The notes under the pieces are model-generated. The model did not search any database. It was not told where the DNA came from and was given only the letters and a program-made list of their open reading frames with translations. This document shows positions 1 to 9,895 of a stretch of DNA of 64,000 nucleotides, in pieces. How positions within the stretch are numbered: the first letter of the stretch is position 1; each line of letters starts with the position of its first letter. Origin of the DNA: Pseudomonas nitroreducens NBRC 12694 (GTDB taxonomy: Bacteria > Pseudomonadota > Gammaproteobacteria > Pseudomonadales > Pseudomonadaceae). Location of the stretch: the NCBI RefSeq assembly GCF_002091755.1, contig NZ_BDAI01000005.1, positions 248,001-312,000 of the forward strand, written 5' to 3'. The translations under genes and the position numbers were made by a program.

Positions 1-2
1 AG

Positions 3-689
3 GGCGTAGCCGACAAGGACATCCAGGAGGTCTACACGCCGTTCGGCCACAGCGATTACCAGACCATCGTCGCCGACATCAAGAAGTTCTCCGCCGGCGG
101 CAAAACCGCGGTGATCTCCACCGTCAACGGCGACTCCAACGTGCCCTTCTACAAGGAACTGGCCAACCAGGGTCTGGAAGCCACCGAAGTACCGGTGGTG
201 GCCTTCTCCGTGGGCGAGGAAGAACTGCGCGGCATCGACACCAAGCCGCTGGTGGGCAACCTCGCCGCGTGGAACTACTTCGAGTCGGTGAAGAACCCGG
301 AAAACACCAAGTTCGTCGCCGACTGGAAGGCCTACGCCAAGGCCAAGAACCTGCCCAACTACAGCACCGCCGTGACCAACGACCCGATGGAGGCCACCTA
401 TGTCGGCATCCACATGTGGGCGCAAGCCGTGCAGAAGGCCGGCAGCACCGACGTGGACAAGGTCCGCGAAGCCATGGGCGGCCAGACCTTCAAGGCGCCG
501 TCGGGCTTCACCCTGACCATGGACAAGACCAACCACCACCTGCACAAGCCGGTGATGATCGGCGAGATCGAGGACAACGGGCAGTTCAACGTGGTCTGGA
601 AAACCCCCGAGCCGATCCGCGCACAGCCGTGGAGCCCGTTCATTCCGGGCAACGACAAGAAGCCGGATTACGCGGTGCGTAGTAACTGA
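3..689 (+). CDS. urtA: Urea ABC transporter substrate-binding protein UrtA (3' part)
   Basis: This is the last 228 codons of a periplasmic urea-binding protein; the gene starts outside the window, and full-length family members are about 400-420 residues. The open frame runs from base 3 to the TGA at 687-689. The visible segment has the type I periplasmic binding-protein fold typical of amide and branched-chain amino acid binders, and it ends in the proline-rich tail PEPIRAQPWSPFIPGNDKKP that is characteristic of UrtA. Assignment is reinforced by the urtB-C-D-E genes that follow on the same strand. It would capture urea (or short-chain amides) in the periplasm and deliver it to UrtB/UrtC. A palindromic repeat separates it from urtB. 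Confidence 0.92.
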   Translation, partial: GVADKDIQEVYTPFGHSDYQTIVADIKKFSAGGKTAVISTVNGDSNVPFYKELANQGLEATEVPVVAFSVGEEELRGIDTKPLVGNLAAWNYFESVKNPENTKFVADWKAYAKAKNLPNYSTAVTNDPMEATYVGIHMWAQAVQKAGSTDVDKVREAMGGQTFKAPSGFTLTMDKTNHHLHKPVMIGEIEDNGQFNVVWKTPEPIRAQPWSPFIPGNDKKPDYAVRSN

Positions 690-707
690 TCCTCCGGGGA
701 GCGAGAG

Positions 708-834
708 CCCCTCACCCTAACCCTAGCTGCGCGCCCCGCTCCGGAGGGAGAGGGGACCGGACGGCGCGGATTGTCAGCCCGCACTCCGGCTCCGCTCTTC
801 CCCCTCTCCCCCCGGGAGAGGGCCGGGGTGAGGG
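708..834. repeat. Dispersed palindromic element, copy 1 (CCTCACCC type)
   Basis: The urtA-urtB gap begins with CCCTCACCCTAACCCT and ends with the inverse form GGAGAGGGCCGGGGTGAGGG, so the whole segment can fold back on itself. Related segments with the same two ends occur at 8034-8122 and 33143-33249. It is probably a REPIN-like intergenic palindrome. It may act as a transcription attenuator or mRNA stabiliser between the abundant binding protein and the membrane components. Confidence 0.7.
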
Positions 835-860
835 AATCCCAGACTCCTGTGTGCCGGGAT

Positions 861-2453
861 ATGAAGATGCCCACTGCCCTTCTCCACCTGCTCCGCCTCT
901 GCGCCCTGGCGCTGGCCGCGCTGCTACCGCAGCTCGCCTTCGCCGGTCCCGCGCAGGATTTTGCCAGCGCCGACAACGACGCCCGCGCCAAACTGCTCGA
1001 GCAATGGGCCGCCGCGCCCGACGCCGATCGCCTGCCCCTGTTGGAAGCCATCCAGTCCGGTCGACTGGCCCTCGACACGCAGAGCCGCGCCTTCCTCCTG
1101 GGCGACGACCAGCAGTACCACGCCGCCGAGGGTGGCGCGGGACCGGTGGGCGAGCCCGACAAACTGCGCTTGAACAACCGTCTGCGTGGCCTGGTGAACA
1201 CCGCGATGGCCAGCCACCAACTGGTGGCCGACAACGCCGAGGTGCGCCTGGAAGCCGCACGGCAGTTGCAGAAAAGCGCCCGTCCCGCGCAACGCACGCT
1301 CCTCGAATACCGCCTCAACGAAGAGTCCGACGACGGCGTCAAGGCCGCGCTGCAACTGGCCCTGGCCAACCTGCAGCTGGCCGACCCAGCGCCAGCGGTA
1401 CGCCTGTCCGCCGTACGCCTGCTCGGCGAATCCGGCGATCCGCAGGCGCGCACCCGCCTGGAAAACCTCCTCGACCCCGCGGTCGAACCCGACGAGTCGG
1501 TGCGCACCGCCGCCGCCACCAGCCTCGGCCAGGTCAAGCGCCGGTTGCTGATGGGCGATCTGTTCGGCCAAGCCTTCAGCGGCCTGTCGCTGGGCTCGAT
1601 CCTGCTGCTCGCCGCCCTGGGCCTGGCGATTACCTATGGCCTGCTCGGGGTGATCAACATGGCCCACGGTGAAATGCTGATGCTCGGCGCCTACTCCACT
1701 TACGTGGTGCAGTTGCTCTGCCAGCGCTTCGCTCCCGGCCTGCTGGAGCTGTATCCGCTGCTGGCCCTGCCGGTGGCCTTCCTGGTCACCGCCTGCATCG
1801 GCATGGCCCTGGAGCGCACGGTGATCCGCCATCTCTACGGCCGCCCGCTGGAAACCCTGCTCGCCACCTGGGGTATCAGCCTGGTGCTGATCCAACTGGT
1901 GCGCGTGCTGTTCGGCGCGCAGAACGTCGAGGTGGCCAACCCAGCGTGGCTATCCGGCGGCATTCAGGTGCTGCCCAACCTCGTGCTGCCGTGGAACCGT
2001 ATCGTCATCATCGGCTTCGCGCTGTTCGTGCTGGCGCTCACCTGGCTGCTGCTCAACCGCACACGGCTGGGCCTGAACGTTCGCGCCGTCACCCAGAACC
2101 GCAACATGGCCGCCTGCTGCGGCGTGCCCACCGGCCGCGTGGACATGCTCGCCTTCGGCCTGGGCTCGGGCATCGCCGGCTTGGGCGGCGTGGCGCTGTC
2201 GCAGGTCGGCAACGTCGGCCCGGACCTGGGCCAGAGCTACATCATCGACTCCTTCCTGGTGGTGGTACTCGGCGGTGTCGGCCAGCTCGCCGGCAGCGTG
2301 TTCGCCGCCTTCGGCCTGGGCGTGGCGAACAAGATCCTCGAACCGCAGATCGGCGCGGTGCTGGGCAAGATCCTGATCCTTGCGCTGATCATCCTGTTCA
2401 TCCAGAAACGTCCGCAAGGGCTCTTCGCTCTGAAAGGGAGGGTCATCGATTGA
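861..2453 (+). CDS. urtB: Urea ABC transporter permease UrtB
   Basis: Inner-membrane permease of the urea ABC transporter, 530 residues. I chose the ATG at 861 because it is followed directly by a signal sequence (MKMPTALLHLL... to about residue 28); the open frame extends further upstream only through the palindromic repeat. Residues of roughly 30-225 form an alanine/leucine-rich, helical-repeat-like periplasmic extension that is normal for UrtB and absent from LivH. From about residue 235 the LivH-type permease follows, including the conserved segment GLLGVINMAHGEMLMLGAY. The gene overlaps urtC by 4 bases (TTGA), indicating translational coupling. Confidence 0.93.
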   Translation: MKMPTALLHLLRLCALALAALLPQLAFAGPAQDFASADNDARAKLLEQWAAAPDADRLPLLEAIQSGRLALDTQSRAFLLGDDQQYHAAEGGAGPVGEPDKLRLNNRLRGLVNTAMASHQLVADNAEVRLEAARQLQKSARPAQRTLLEYRLNEESDDGVKAALQLALANLQLADPAPAVRLSAVRLLGESGDPQARTRLENLLDPAVEPDESVRTAAATSLGQVKRRLLMGDLFGQAFSGLSLGSILLLAALGLAITYGLLGVINMAHGEMLMLGAYSTYVVQLLCQRFAPGLLELYPLLALPVAFLVTACIGMALERTVIRHLYGRPLETLLATWGISLVLIQLVRVLFGAQNVEVANPAWLSGGIQVLPNLVLPWNRIVIIGFALFVLALTWLLLNRTRLGLNVRAVTQNRNMAACCGVPTGRVDMLAFGLGSGIAGLGGVALSQVGNVGPDLGQSYIIDSFLVVVLGGVGQLAGSVFAAFGLGVANKILEPQIGAVLGKILILALIILFIQKRPQGLFALKGRVID

Positions 2454-3529
2454 ACCAGCCACTCACCGTGACGGCCGCGCAAAAGGCCGGCCCGAAACTC
2501 ACTGCCAGCCTGGTCGGCACCGTCCTCATCGCACTGCTGATCCTGCCGCTGCTGCACCTGCTGCCGGAAAGCAGCGCACTGTACCTGTCCGCCTATGGGC
2601 TGACGCTGACCGGCAAGATCCTCTGCTACGCCATCGTCGCGCTGGCGCTGGACCTGGTCTGGGGCTACGCCGGCCTGCTGTCGCTGGGCCACGGGCTGTT
2701 CTTCGCCCTGGGCGGCTACGCCATGGGCATGTACCTGATGCGCGAGGCGGCCGGCGACCAGTTGCCGGCATTCATGACCTTCCTCTCCTGGACAGAGCTG
2801 CCCTGGTACTGGGCCGGCACCCAGCACTTCCTCTGGGCACTGTGCCTGGTGGTGCTGGCGCCCGGCCTGCTGGCCCTGGTGTTCGGCTTCTTCGCCTTCC
2901 GCTCGCGGATCAAGGGCGTGTACTTCTCGATCATGACCCAGGCGCTGACCTTCGCCGGCATGCTGCTGTTCTTCCGCAACGAGACCGGCTTTGGCGGCAA
3001 CAACGGCTTCACCAATTTCCGCAGCATCCTCGGCTTTTCCATCACCGCGCCGGGTACGCGGGTGGCGCTGTTCATCGCCATCGTCGTGCTGCTGGCGGCG
3101 AGCCTCGCCGTGGGATTCGCCCTGGCGCGCAGCAAGTTCGGCCGGGTACTCACCGCCCTGCGCGACGCGGAGAACCGCCTGATGTTCTGCGGCTATGACC
3201 CGCGCGGCTACAAGCTGTTCGTCTGGACCCTCTCCGCGGTGATCTGCGGCCTGGCCGGCGCACTGTTCGTGCCGCTGGTGGGCATCATCAACCCCAGCGA
3301 AATGTCGCCGACCAACTCCATCGAAGCCGCCGTGTGGGTCGCCCTCGGCGGCCGCGGCACACTGATCGGCCCGCTGCTGGGCGCCGGCGTGGTCAACGGC
3401 GCGAAGAGCTGGTTCACCGTGGCCTTCCCCGAGTATTGGCTGTTCTTCCTCGGCGCGCTGTTCATCGTCGTCACCCTGTACCTGCCGCGCGGCATCCTCG
3501 GCCTGATCAAGCGGGAGAAAGAGCAATGA
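2450..3529 (+). CDS. urtC: Urea ABC transporter permease UrtC
   Basis: Second permease subunit (LivM type), 359 residues. The start is most likely the TTG at 2450, which overlaps the urtB stop codon by four bases; the frame stays open upstream but only as a shadow of urtB. The protein is dominated by hydrophobic helices and contains the LivM-type segment WGYAGLLSLGHGLFFALGGY near residue 75. The C-terminus ends LPRGILGLIKREKEQ, and its stop overlaps the start of urtD (ATGA). It pairs with UrtB to form the urea translocation pore. Confidence 0.93.
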   Translation: MNQPLTVTAAQKAGPKLTASLVGTVLIALLILPLLHLLPESSALYLSAYGLTLTGKILCYAIVALALDLVWGYAGLLSLGHGLFFALGGYAMGMYLMREAAGDQLPAFMTFLSWTELPWYWAGTQHFLWALCLVVLAPGLLALVFGFFAFRSRIKGVYFSIMTQALTFAGMLLFFRNETGFGGNNGFTNFRSILGFSITAPGTRVALFIAIVVLLAASLAVGFALARSKFGRVLTALRDAENRLMFCGYDPRGYKLFVWTLSAVICGLAGALFVPLVGIINPSEMSPTNSIEAAVWVALGGRGTLIGPLLGAGVVNGAKSWFTVAFPEYWLFFLGALFIVVTLYLPRGILGLIKREKEQ

Positions 3530-4380
3530 GAGCGGTCCCCCACCTGATGCTGGAGCCAGCCTACGATCCCAACCGCGACCCCGGCGCCAGCCGCGATGCC
3601 ATCGGCCTCGGTTCGAGCGCCAGCGGCCAGCTGGACGTGCGCCACGGCACCATCCTGACCCTGGAAGACATCAACGTCAGCTTCGATGGCTTCCGCGCCC
3701 TGCGCGATCTCACGCTGTACATCGGTGTCGGCGAACTGCGTTGCATCATCGGCCCCAACGGCGCGGGCAAGACCACGCTGATGGACGTGATCACCGGCAA
3801 GACCCGCCCGGACAACGGCAAGGCGTACTTCGGCGAAACCCTCGACCTCACCCGCAGGAGCGAGGTGGAAATCGCCCAGGCCGGTATCGGCCGCAAGTTC
3901 CAGAAGCCCACGGTGTTCGAGGCGCTCTCGGTGTTCGAGAACCTGGAGCTCGCGCAGAAGACCGACAAGTCGGTGTGGGCCAGCCTCAAGGCGAAGCTGT
4001 CCGGCGAGCAGAAGGACCGCATCGAGGAAGTGCTCACCACCATCCGCCTGCGCGAATCGCGCAACCGCCCCGCCGGGCTGCTCTCCCACGGGCAGAAGCA
4101 GTTCCTGGAGATCGGCATGCTGCTGGTGCAGGAGCCGCAATTGCTGCTGCTCGACGAGCCGGTAGCGGGCATGACCGACGCCGAGACCGAGTTCACCGCC
4201 GAGCTGTTCAAGTCCCTCGCCGGCCAGCATTCGCTGATGGTGGTGGAGCACGACATGGGCTTCGTCGGCAGCATCGCCGACCACGTCAGCGTGCTGCACC
4301 AGGGGCATGTGCTGGCCGAGGGTTCGCTGGAGGAAGTGCAGGCGAACGAGCAGGTGATCGAGGTTTATCTGGGGCGTTAG
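3526..4380 (+). CDS. urtD: Urea ABC transporter ATPase UrtD
   Basis: ATP-binding subunit (LivG type), 284 residues. The ATG at 3526 overlaps the urtC stop. Visible motifs are Walker A GPNGAGKTT (about residues 76-84), the signature LLSHGQKQ, Walker B LLLLDEPVAGM and the switch histidine in VVEHDMGF. Unlike typical LivG, it carries about 40 extra N-terminal residues before the ABC domain, which is common in UrtD. It powers urea import together with UrtE. Confidence 0.93.
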   Translation: MRAVPHLMLEPAYDPNRDPGASRDAIGLGSSASGQLDVRHGTILTLEDINVSFDGFRALRDLTLYIGVGELRCIIGPNGAGKTTLMDVITGKTRPDNGKAYFGETLDLTRRSEVEIAQAGIGRKFQKPTVFEALSVFENLELAQKTDKSVWASLKAKLSGEQKDRIEEVLTTIRLRESRNRPAGLLSHGQKQFLEIGMLLVQEPQLLLLDEPVAGMTDAETEFTAELFKSLAGQHSLMVVEHDMGFVGSIADHVSVLHQGHVLAEGSLEEVQANEQVIEVYLGR

Positions 4381-4386
4381 AACGAC

Positions 4387-4463
4387 GGCGGATGAAGCGT
4401 CCCGCTTCATTCGCCCTACGCCTAAGCCATCCGTAGGGCGCATAACGCGCAGCGTTATGCGCC
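4387..4463. repeat. Composite dispersed repeat between urtD and urtE
   Basis: Two parts are visible. Bases 4387-4420 (GGCGGATGAAGCG...CGCCCTACG) match 7172-7205 at 33 of 34 positions. Bases 4437-4448 and 4452-4463 form a perfect 12-bp inverted repeat (GGCGCATAACGC / GCGTTATGCGCC). Such GGCGGATGAAGCG and CGTTATGCGCC modules are typical intergenic repeats in pseudomonads. A hairpin inside the operon could modulate urtE expression relative to urtD. Confidence 0.75.
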
Positions 4464-4488
4464 GCAGCCCAATGCAAAGGAAACACCC

Positions 4489-5187
4489 ATGCTGCAAGTC
4501 GACAAACTGCACCAGTACTACGGCGGCAGCCACATCCTGCGTGGCCTGTCGTTCGACGCGAAGATCGGTGAAGTCACCTGCCTGCTCGGGCGCAACGGCG
4601 TAGGCAAGACCACCCTGCTGCGCTGCCTAATGGGCCTGGTGCCCGCCAAGGAAGGCAAGGTCAGTTGGGAAGGCAAGCCGATCACCGGTTTCAAGCCGCA
4701 CCAGCGCGTGCATGCCGGCATCGCCTACGTGCCGCAAGGCCGGGAAATCTTCCCGCGCCTGACGGTGGAGGAAAACCTGCTGATGGGCCTGTCGCGCTTC
4801 AGCGCCAGCGAAGCCAAATCGGTGCCCGAGCCCATCTACGAGCTGTTCCCGGTGCTGCGGGAAATGAAGCAGCGCCGTGGCGGCGACCTCTCCGGCGGCC
4901 AGCAGCAACAGTTGGCCATCGGCCGCGCGCTGGCCAGCCAGCCGCGCCTGTTGATCCTCGACGAACCCACCGAAGGCATCCAACCCTCGGTGATCAAGGA
5001 GATTGGCGCAGTGATCAAGAAGCTCGCCCAACGCGGCGACATGGCCATCCTGCTGGTGGAGCAGTTCTACGACTTCGCCGCCGAACTGGCCGACCAGTAC
5101 CTGGTGATGTCGCGCGGCGAGATCGTCCAGCAGGGGCGCGGAGTGGACATGGAACGCGACGGAGTGCGCGGGTTGGTGACCATCTGA
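4489..5187 (+). CDS. urtE: Urea ABC transporter ATPase UrtE
   Basis: Second ATP-binding subunit (LivF type), 232 residues. Motifs: Walker A GRNGVGKTT (residues 34-42), Q-loop region AYVPQGREIFP, signature LSGGQQQQ, Walker B LLILDEPTEGIQ, and switch region LLVEQFYDF. The EGIQPSV segment after Walker B is typical of UrtE. An AAGGAA ribosome-binding site lies about 6 bases upstream of the ATG. It is separated from urtD by a repeat-filled gap of about 108 bases but is clearly in the same transcription unit. Confidence 0.93.
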   Translation: MLQVDKLHQYYGGSHILRGLSFDAKIGEVTCLLGRNGVGKTTLLRCLMGLVPAKEGKVSWEGKPITGFKPHQRVHAGIAYVPQGREIFPRLTVEENLLMGLSRFSASEAKSVPEPIYELFPVLREMKQRRGGDLSGGQQQQLAIGRALASQPRLLILDEPTEGIQPSVIKEIGAVIKKLAQRGDMAILLVEQFYDFAAELADQYLVMSRGEIVQQGRGVDMERDGVRGLVTI

Positions 5188-5263
5188 GGCGACCGGTCAC
5201 TGGCGAATGGCGTCGGCCAATGGCAAGCTGCCGAGCCCCGTACTGGTTTTTCCGGAGTTTGTC

Positions 5264-5719
5264 ATGCCCCTCGTCCTGCGCCCCGCCGTCAACGACGACG
5301 CCGGTTTCGCCGCAGTCTGCGTGGCCGCCGCCTACGCCCAGTGGATACCCACGCTCGGCCGCAAGCCGGGGCCGATGCTGGATGACTACCACGCCATCAT
5401 CGCCGAAGACCGCGTTCTGATTGCCGAGCAGGACGGCGCCCCCGTCGGCCTGCTGGTGATGCGCGAGACCGACGAAGGCTTCCTGCTCGACAACATCGCC
5501 GTGCTGCCCGAGTGTGCCGGCCAGGGCATCGGCCGCACCCTGCTGATCCATGCCGAGGTCACCGCCGCGCAATTGGGCTACGCGTCGTTGTACCTCTATA
5601 CCAACGAGCGGATGACCGAGAACATCGAACTTTACGCGAAGAACGGCTATCAGGAATACGCGCGCAAGGTCGAGAACGGTTTTCGCCGCGTGTACATGCG
5701 CAAGCAGCTCTCCGTGTAG
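5264..5719 (+). CDS. GNAT family N-acetyltransferase
   Basis: A 151-residue acyl-CoA N-acyltransferase. I chose the ATG at 5264 (MPLVLRPAVNDDAGF) because GGAG lies 6 bases upstream and the protein then begins directly with the first GNAT strand; an in-frame ATG at 5207 has no ribosome-binding site. The acetyl-CoA pyrophosphate loop is visible as LPECAGQGIGRTLL (consensus Q/RxxGxG/A), followed by YTNERMTENIELYAKNGY, the usual motif B. The substrate cannot be read from sequence. The gene sits between urtE and ureD. Confidence 0.85.
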   Translation: MPLVLRPAVNDDAGFAAVCVAAAYAQWIPTLGRKPGPMLDDYHAIIAEDRVLIAEQDGAPVGLLVMRETDEGFLLDNIAVLPECAGQGIGRTLLIHAEVTAAQLGYASLYLYTNERMTENIELYAKNGYQEYARKVENGFRRVYMRKQLSV

Positions 5720-5802
5720 GAACGAGCTTGCTCGGTAACCATCGCGCCCCCCGGGACGCCCGAAGTTCGCCCGAGCCTTGTTGGCGGGCAGCCTCGCCAC
5801 TG

Positions 5803-5821
5803 GCGCACCAGCATGGTGCGC
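5803..5821. promoter_or_regulatory. Putative NtrC enhancer site upstream of ureD
   Basis: A perfect inverted repeat GCGCACCA-GCA-TGGTGCGC. Its core GCACCAGCATGGTGC fits the NtrC-binding consensus GCAC-N7-GTGC and differs at only one or two positions from the well-known glnA enhancer core as I remember it. It lies about 165 bases upstream of the start site predicted from the sigma-54 element at 5952-5967, a normal distance for a bacterial enhancer. The match is seen in the sequence; binding by NtrC is inferred. Confidence 0.65.
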
Positions 5822-5951
5822 AATTGCCGCCAACGCACCGCAACCGCGCCGGAACCTGACCAAGTGGACAGTCTGCAGCACCACCGTCGATCCCGCGCCA
5901 TACCCGAGCGGCACAAGGGGAGGCCGCGGCCACGCACTATCCTGGCGCAGC

Positions 5952-5967
5952 CGGCACGCTGATTGCT
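5952..5967 (+). promoter_or_regulatory. Sigma-54 (-24/-12) promoter of ureD
   Basis: CGGCACG-CTGA-TTGCT matches the sigma-54 consensus TGGCACG-N4-TTGCW at all but the first position, with exact GG-to-GC spacing. Transcription would start near base 5978, about 20 bases before the ureD ATG. Together with the NtrC-like dyad at 5803-5821 it predicts nitrogen-limitation control of ureD-ureA-(GNAT)-ureB-ureC. Confidence 0.7.
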
Positions 5968-6000
5968 CTGTCTTGAGCATCCTTCTTTCAGCAACAGCCC

Positions 6001-6834
6001 ATGAACGCACCGGTCACCCTTTTCCACCCCGCCTGGCACGCCGAGCTCGAGCTGGCTTATGCCCGCATCGGTGACTGCACGCGCCCGGTCAGGCGGCGGC
6101 ATCTTGGCCCTTTGCGGGTGCAGAAGCACCTGTATGCCGAAGGCCCGGAGGTGTGCCAGCACATCATCGTGCACCCGCCCGGCGGCATCGCCGGTGGCGA
6201 CACCCTGAACCTCGACATTCGCGCCGGCAACGACAGCTGGGCGCAACTCACCAGCCCCGGCGCGGCCAAGTGGTACCGCGCCAACTGCGTGGCAAAACAA
6301 CAACTGAGTATCCGCGTAGCCCCCGGTGCCACGCTGGAATGGCTGCCACAGGAAACCATCGCCTACGCCGGCGCCCAGGCCGAGCTGACGACCCGTATCG
6401 ATCTCGAAGCCAACGCCCGGCTGTTCTACTGGGATGTCGTCGCCCTCGGCCGCCCCGCCAGTGGCGAGCGCTTCGACAGCGGTCACTTCGCTGCCGCACT
6501 GGACATCCACCGCGACGGCCAGCGCCTGTGGCACGAGCGCCAGCGCGTGACGGGCAACGACCGCCTGCTCGACTCGCCAATCGGCCTCGCCGGCCACCCG
6601 GTGATGGCGACGCTGATCGCCAGTGGGCAGATCGATGCGGCGCTGCTCGAAGCCTGCCGCGCCGTGCCCTGCCAGGGGCGCGGCAACCTCACCCAACTGC
6701 CCGGCCTGGTGGTCGCCCGCTGCCTCGCCCATGAGGCACTGCACGCCCGCGCCTGGCTCATCGAACTCTGGCGTCGGCTGCGGCCGGCTCTGCTCGGCCG
6801 CGAGGCCGTTCCTCCCCGAATCTGGAGCACCTGA
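6001..6834 (+). CDS. ureD: Urease accessory protein UreD
   Basis: Urease maturation factor, 277 residues, the usual family length. It binds apo-urease and recruits UreF and UreG for nickel insertion. Recognisable family segments are PLRVQKHLYAEGPEVCQHIIVHPPGGIAGGD and, later, LEWLPQETIAYAGAQAEL. It is the first urease gene of this block and ends two bases before the ureA ATG, so translation is coupled. It is preceded by the sigma-54 and NtrC-like sites described separately. Confidence 0.95.
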   Translation: MNAPVTLFHPAWHAELELAYARIGDCTRPVRRRHLGPLRVQKHLYAEGPEVCQHIIVHPPGGIAGGDTLNLDIRAGNDSWAQLTSPGAAKWYRANCVAKQQLSIRVAPGATLEWLPQETIAYAGAQAELTTRIDLEANARLFYWDVVALGRPASGERFDSGHFAAALDIHRDGQRLWHERQRVTGNDRLLDSPIGLAGHPVMATLIASGQIDAALLEACRAVPCQGRGNLTQLPGLVVARCLAHEALHARAWLIELWRRLRPALLGREAVPPRIWST

Positions 6835-6835
6835 A

Positions 6836-7138
6836 ATGGATTTGACCCCTCGCGAGAAGGACAAGCTGCTGATCTTCACCGCCGGCCTGGTCGCCGAGCG
6901 TCGCCTCGCCCGCGGGGTGAAACTCAACTACCCGGAAGCCGTGGCGCTGATCTCCGCCGCGCTGCTCGAAGGCGCGCGGGATGGCCAGACGGTCGCCGAC
7001 CTGATGCACTACGGCACCACGCTGCTCAGCCGTGAACAGGTGATGGAAGGCGTGCCGGAAATGATCCCGGAGATCCAGGTGGAAGCCACCTTCCCGGACG
7101 GCACCAAGCTGGTCACCGTGCATCAGCCCATCGCCTGA
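6836..7138 (+). CDS. ureA: Urease gamma subunit UreA
   Basis: Structural gamma subunit of urease, 100 residues, full length. The protein starts MDLTPREKDKLLIFTAGLVA and contains the conserved LNYPEAVALISAALLEGARDG and VPEMIPEIQVEATFPDGT segments. I use the ATG at 6836, which follows the ureD stop immediately. Gamma, beta and alpha chains assemble into the (abc)3 cytoplasmic enzyme hydrolysing urea to ammonia and carbamate. Confidence 0.97.
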   Translation: MDLTPREKDKLLIFTAGLVAERRLARGVKLNYPEAVALISAALLEGARDGQTVADLMHYGTTLLSREQVMEGVPEMIPEIQVEATFPDGTKLVTVHQPIA

Positions 7139-7171
7139 TCGCGCGCCCTCGAACGAGGGTGCGGCGACAAT

Positions 7172-7205
7172 GGCGGATGAAGCGTTCCGCTTCATTCGCC
7201 CTACG
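7172..7205. repeat. GGCGGATGAAGCG repeat, second copy
   Basis: This 34-base segment matches 4387-4420 at 33 positions. It contains the short inverted arms GATGAAGCG / CGCTTCAT. It sits in the ureA-GNAT gap, immediately upstream of the GNAT ribosome-binding site. Confidence 0.75.
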
Positions 7206-7220
7206 TATAGAGGAACCACC

Positions 7221-7727
7221 ATGCTCATCCGCGACGCCAGCCAAGCCGACCTCGGCAGTCTGCGCGACATCTACAACGACGCCGTGCTCAACACCACCGC
7301 CATCTGGAACGAGGTCGCCATCGACCTGGAGAGCCGTCGCGCCTGGCTGGAACTGCGTGCGCAGCAAGGCTTCCCGGTGCTGGTGGCCGAAGATGGCGGC
7401 GAGGTGGTGGGCTATGCCAGCTACGGCCCATGGCGAGCCTTCGACGGCTTCCGCGAGACGGTCGAGCACTCGGTTTACGTGCGCGCCGACCAGCGCGGCA
7501 AGGGCCTCGGCCCGATCCTGATGCGGGCGCTGATCGAGCGCGCCCGCGCCCAGGGCCTGCACGTGATGGTCGCCGCCATTGAAAGCGGCAACACGGCGTC
7601 GATCCGCCTGCACCAGCGGCTGGGCTTCGTCACCAGCGGGCAGATGCCGCAGGTGGGACAGAAGTTCGGCCGCTGGCTGGACCTGACTTTCATGCAATTG
7701 ATCCTCGACCCAAGGAGCGCCCCATGA
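7221..7727 (+). CDS. GNAT acetyltransferase of the phosphinothricin/methionine sulfoximine type
   Basis: A 168-residue acetyltransferase inserted between ureA and ureB. The start MLIRDASQADLGSLRDIYND and segments YASYGPWRAFDGFRETVEHSVYV, RGKGLGPILMRALIERA and MVAAIESGNTASIRLHQRLGF are characteristic of the YncA/PAT branch, whose members acetylate L-methionine sulfoximine and phosphinothricin. I chose the ATG at 7221, which follows AGAGGAA at about 7 bases; an earlier in-frame ATG at 7170 lies in the repeat. Its stop overlaps the ureB start (ATGA). P. aeruginosa carries an equivalent gene at the same place (from memory). Confidence 0.88.
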   Translation: MLIRDASQADLGSLRDIYNDAVLNTTAIWNEVAIDLESRRAWLELRAQQGFPVLVAEDGGEVVGYASYGPWRAFDGFRETVEHSVYVRADQRGKGLGPILMRALIERARAQGLHVMVAAIESGNTASIRLHQRLGFVTSGQMPQVGQKFGRWLDLTFMQLILDPRSAP

Positions 7728-8029
7728 TCCCTGGCGAATACGATATCCAGAGCGGCGAGATCGAACTCAACGCCGGCCGCCGCACGCTCGCCCTCACGGT
7801 GGCCAATAGCGGCGACCGGCCGATCCAGGTCGGCTCGCACTACCACTTCTTCGAGACCAACGACGCGCTGCAATTCGATCGCGACGCGGCACGCGGCATG
7901 CGCCTGAACATTCCCGCCGGCACCGCCGTGCGCTTCGAGCCGGGGCAGAGCCGCGAGGTGGAACTGGTGGAACTGGCGGGCGAGAGAAAGGTTTACGGCT
8001 TTGCCGGGCGGGTGATGGGCGCGCTCTGA
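7724..8029 (+). CDS. ureB: Urease beta subunit UreB
   Basis: Structural beta subunit, 101 residues, full length. Starts MIPGEYDIQSGEIELNAGR and contains the family segments GDRPIQVGSHYHFFETN and RLNIPAGTAVRFEPGQ. The ATG overlaps the upstream GNAT stop by four bases, so the acetyltransferase is translationally coupled to urease. A palindromic repeat separates it from ureC. Confidence 0.97.
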   Translation: MIPGEYDIQSGEIELNAGRRTLALTVANSGDRPIQVGSHYHFFETNDALQFDRDAARGMRLNIPAGTAVRFEPGQSREVELVELAGERKVYGFAGRVMGAL

Positions 8030-8033
8030 CAGC

Positions 8034-8122
8034 CCCTCACCCCGGCCCTCTCCCAGGGGAGAGGGCGAAAAGCAGCGCGCCGATCAGCCTCCTCTCCCTC
8101 CGGGAGAAGGTTGGGATGAGGG
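8034..8122. repeat. Dispersed palindromic element, copy 2
   Basis: The ureB-ureC gap holds CCCTCACCCCGGCCCTCTCC at one end and the inverse GGGAGAAGGTTGGGATGAGGG at the other, with a further local hairpin CCCTCTCCCAGGGGAGAGGG. It has the same two-ended layout as 708-834 and 33143-33249. It lies inside an operon, so transcription must cross it. Confidence 0.7.
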
Positions 8123-8156
8123 CCAAGTCAACGCAGGGACTGACCAAGGAGCCCCG

Positions 8157-9857
<1,701 letters not shown>

Positions 9858-9865
9858 GCCGCTTC

Positions 9866-9895
9866 ACCGGACCGGCGCGCAACGCCCGGTCCGGT
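9866..9895 (+). terminator. Terminator-like hairpin after ureC
   Basis: A perfect 10-bp inverted repeat ACCGGACCGG / CCGGTCCGGT with a 10-base loop begins eight bases after the ureC stop. Only a weak T-rich run (TTCTCCTC) follows, so termination may be partial. Confidence 0.6.
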
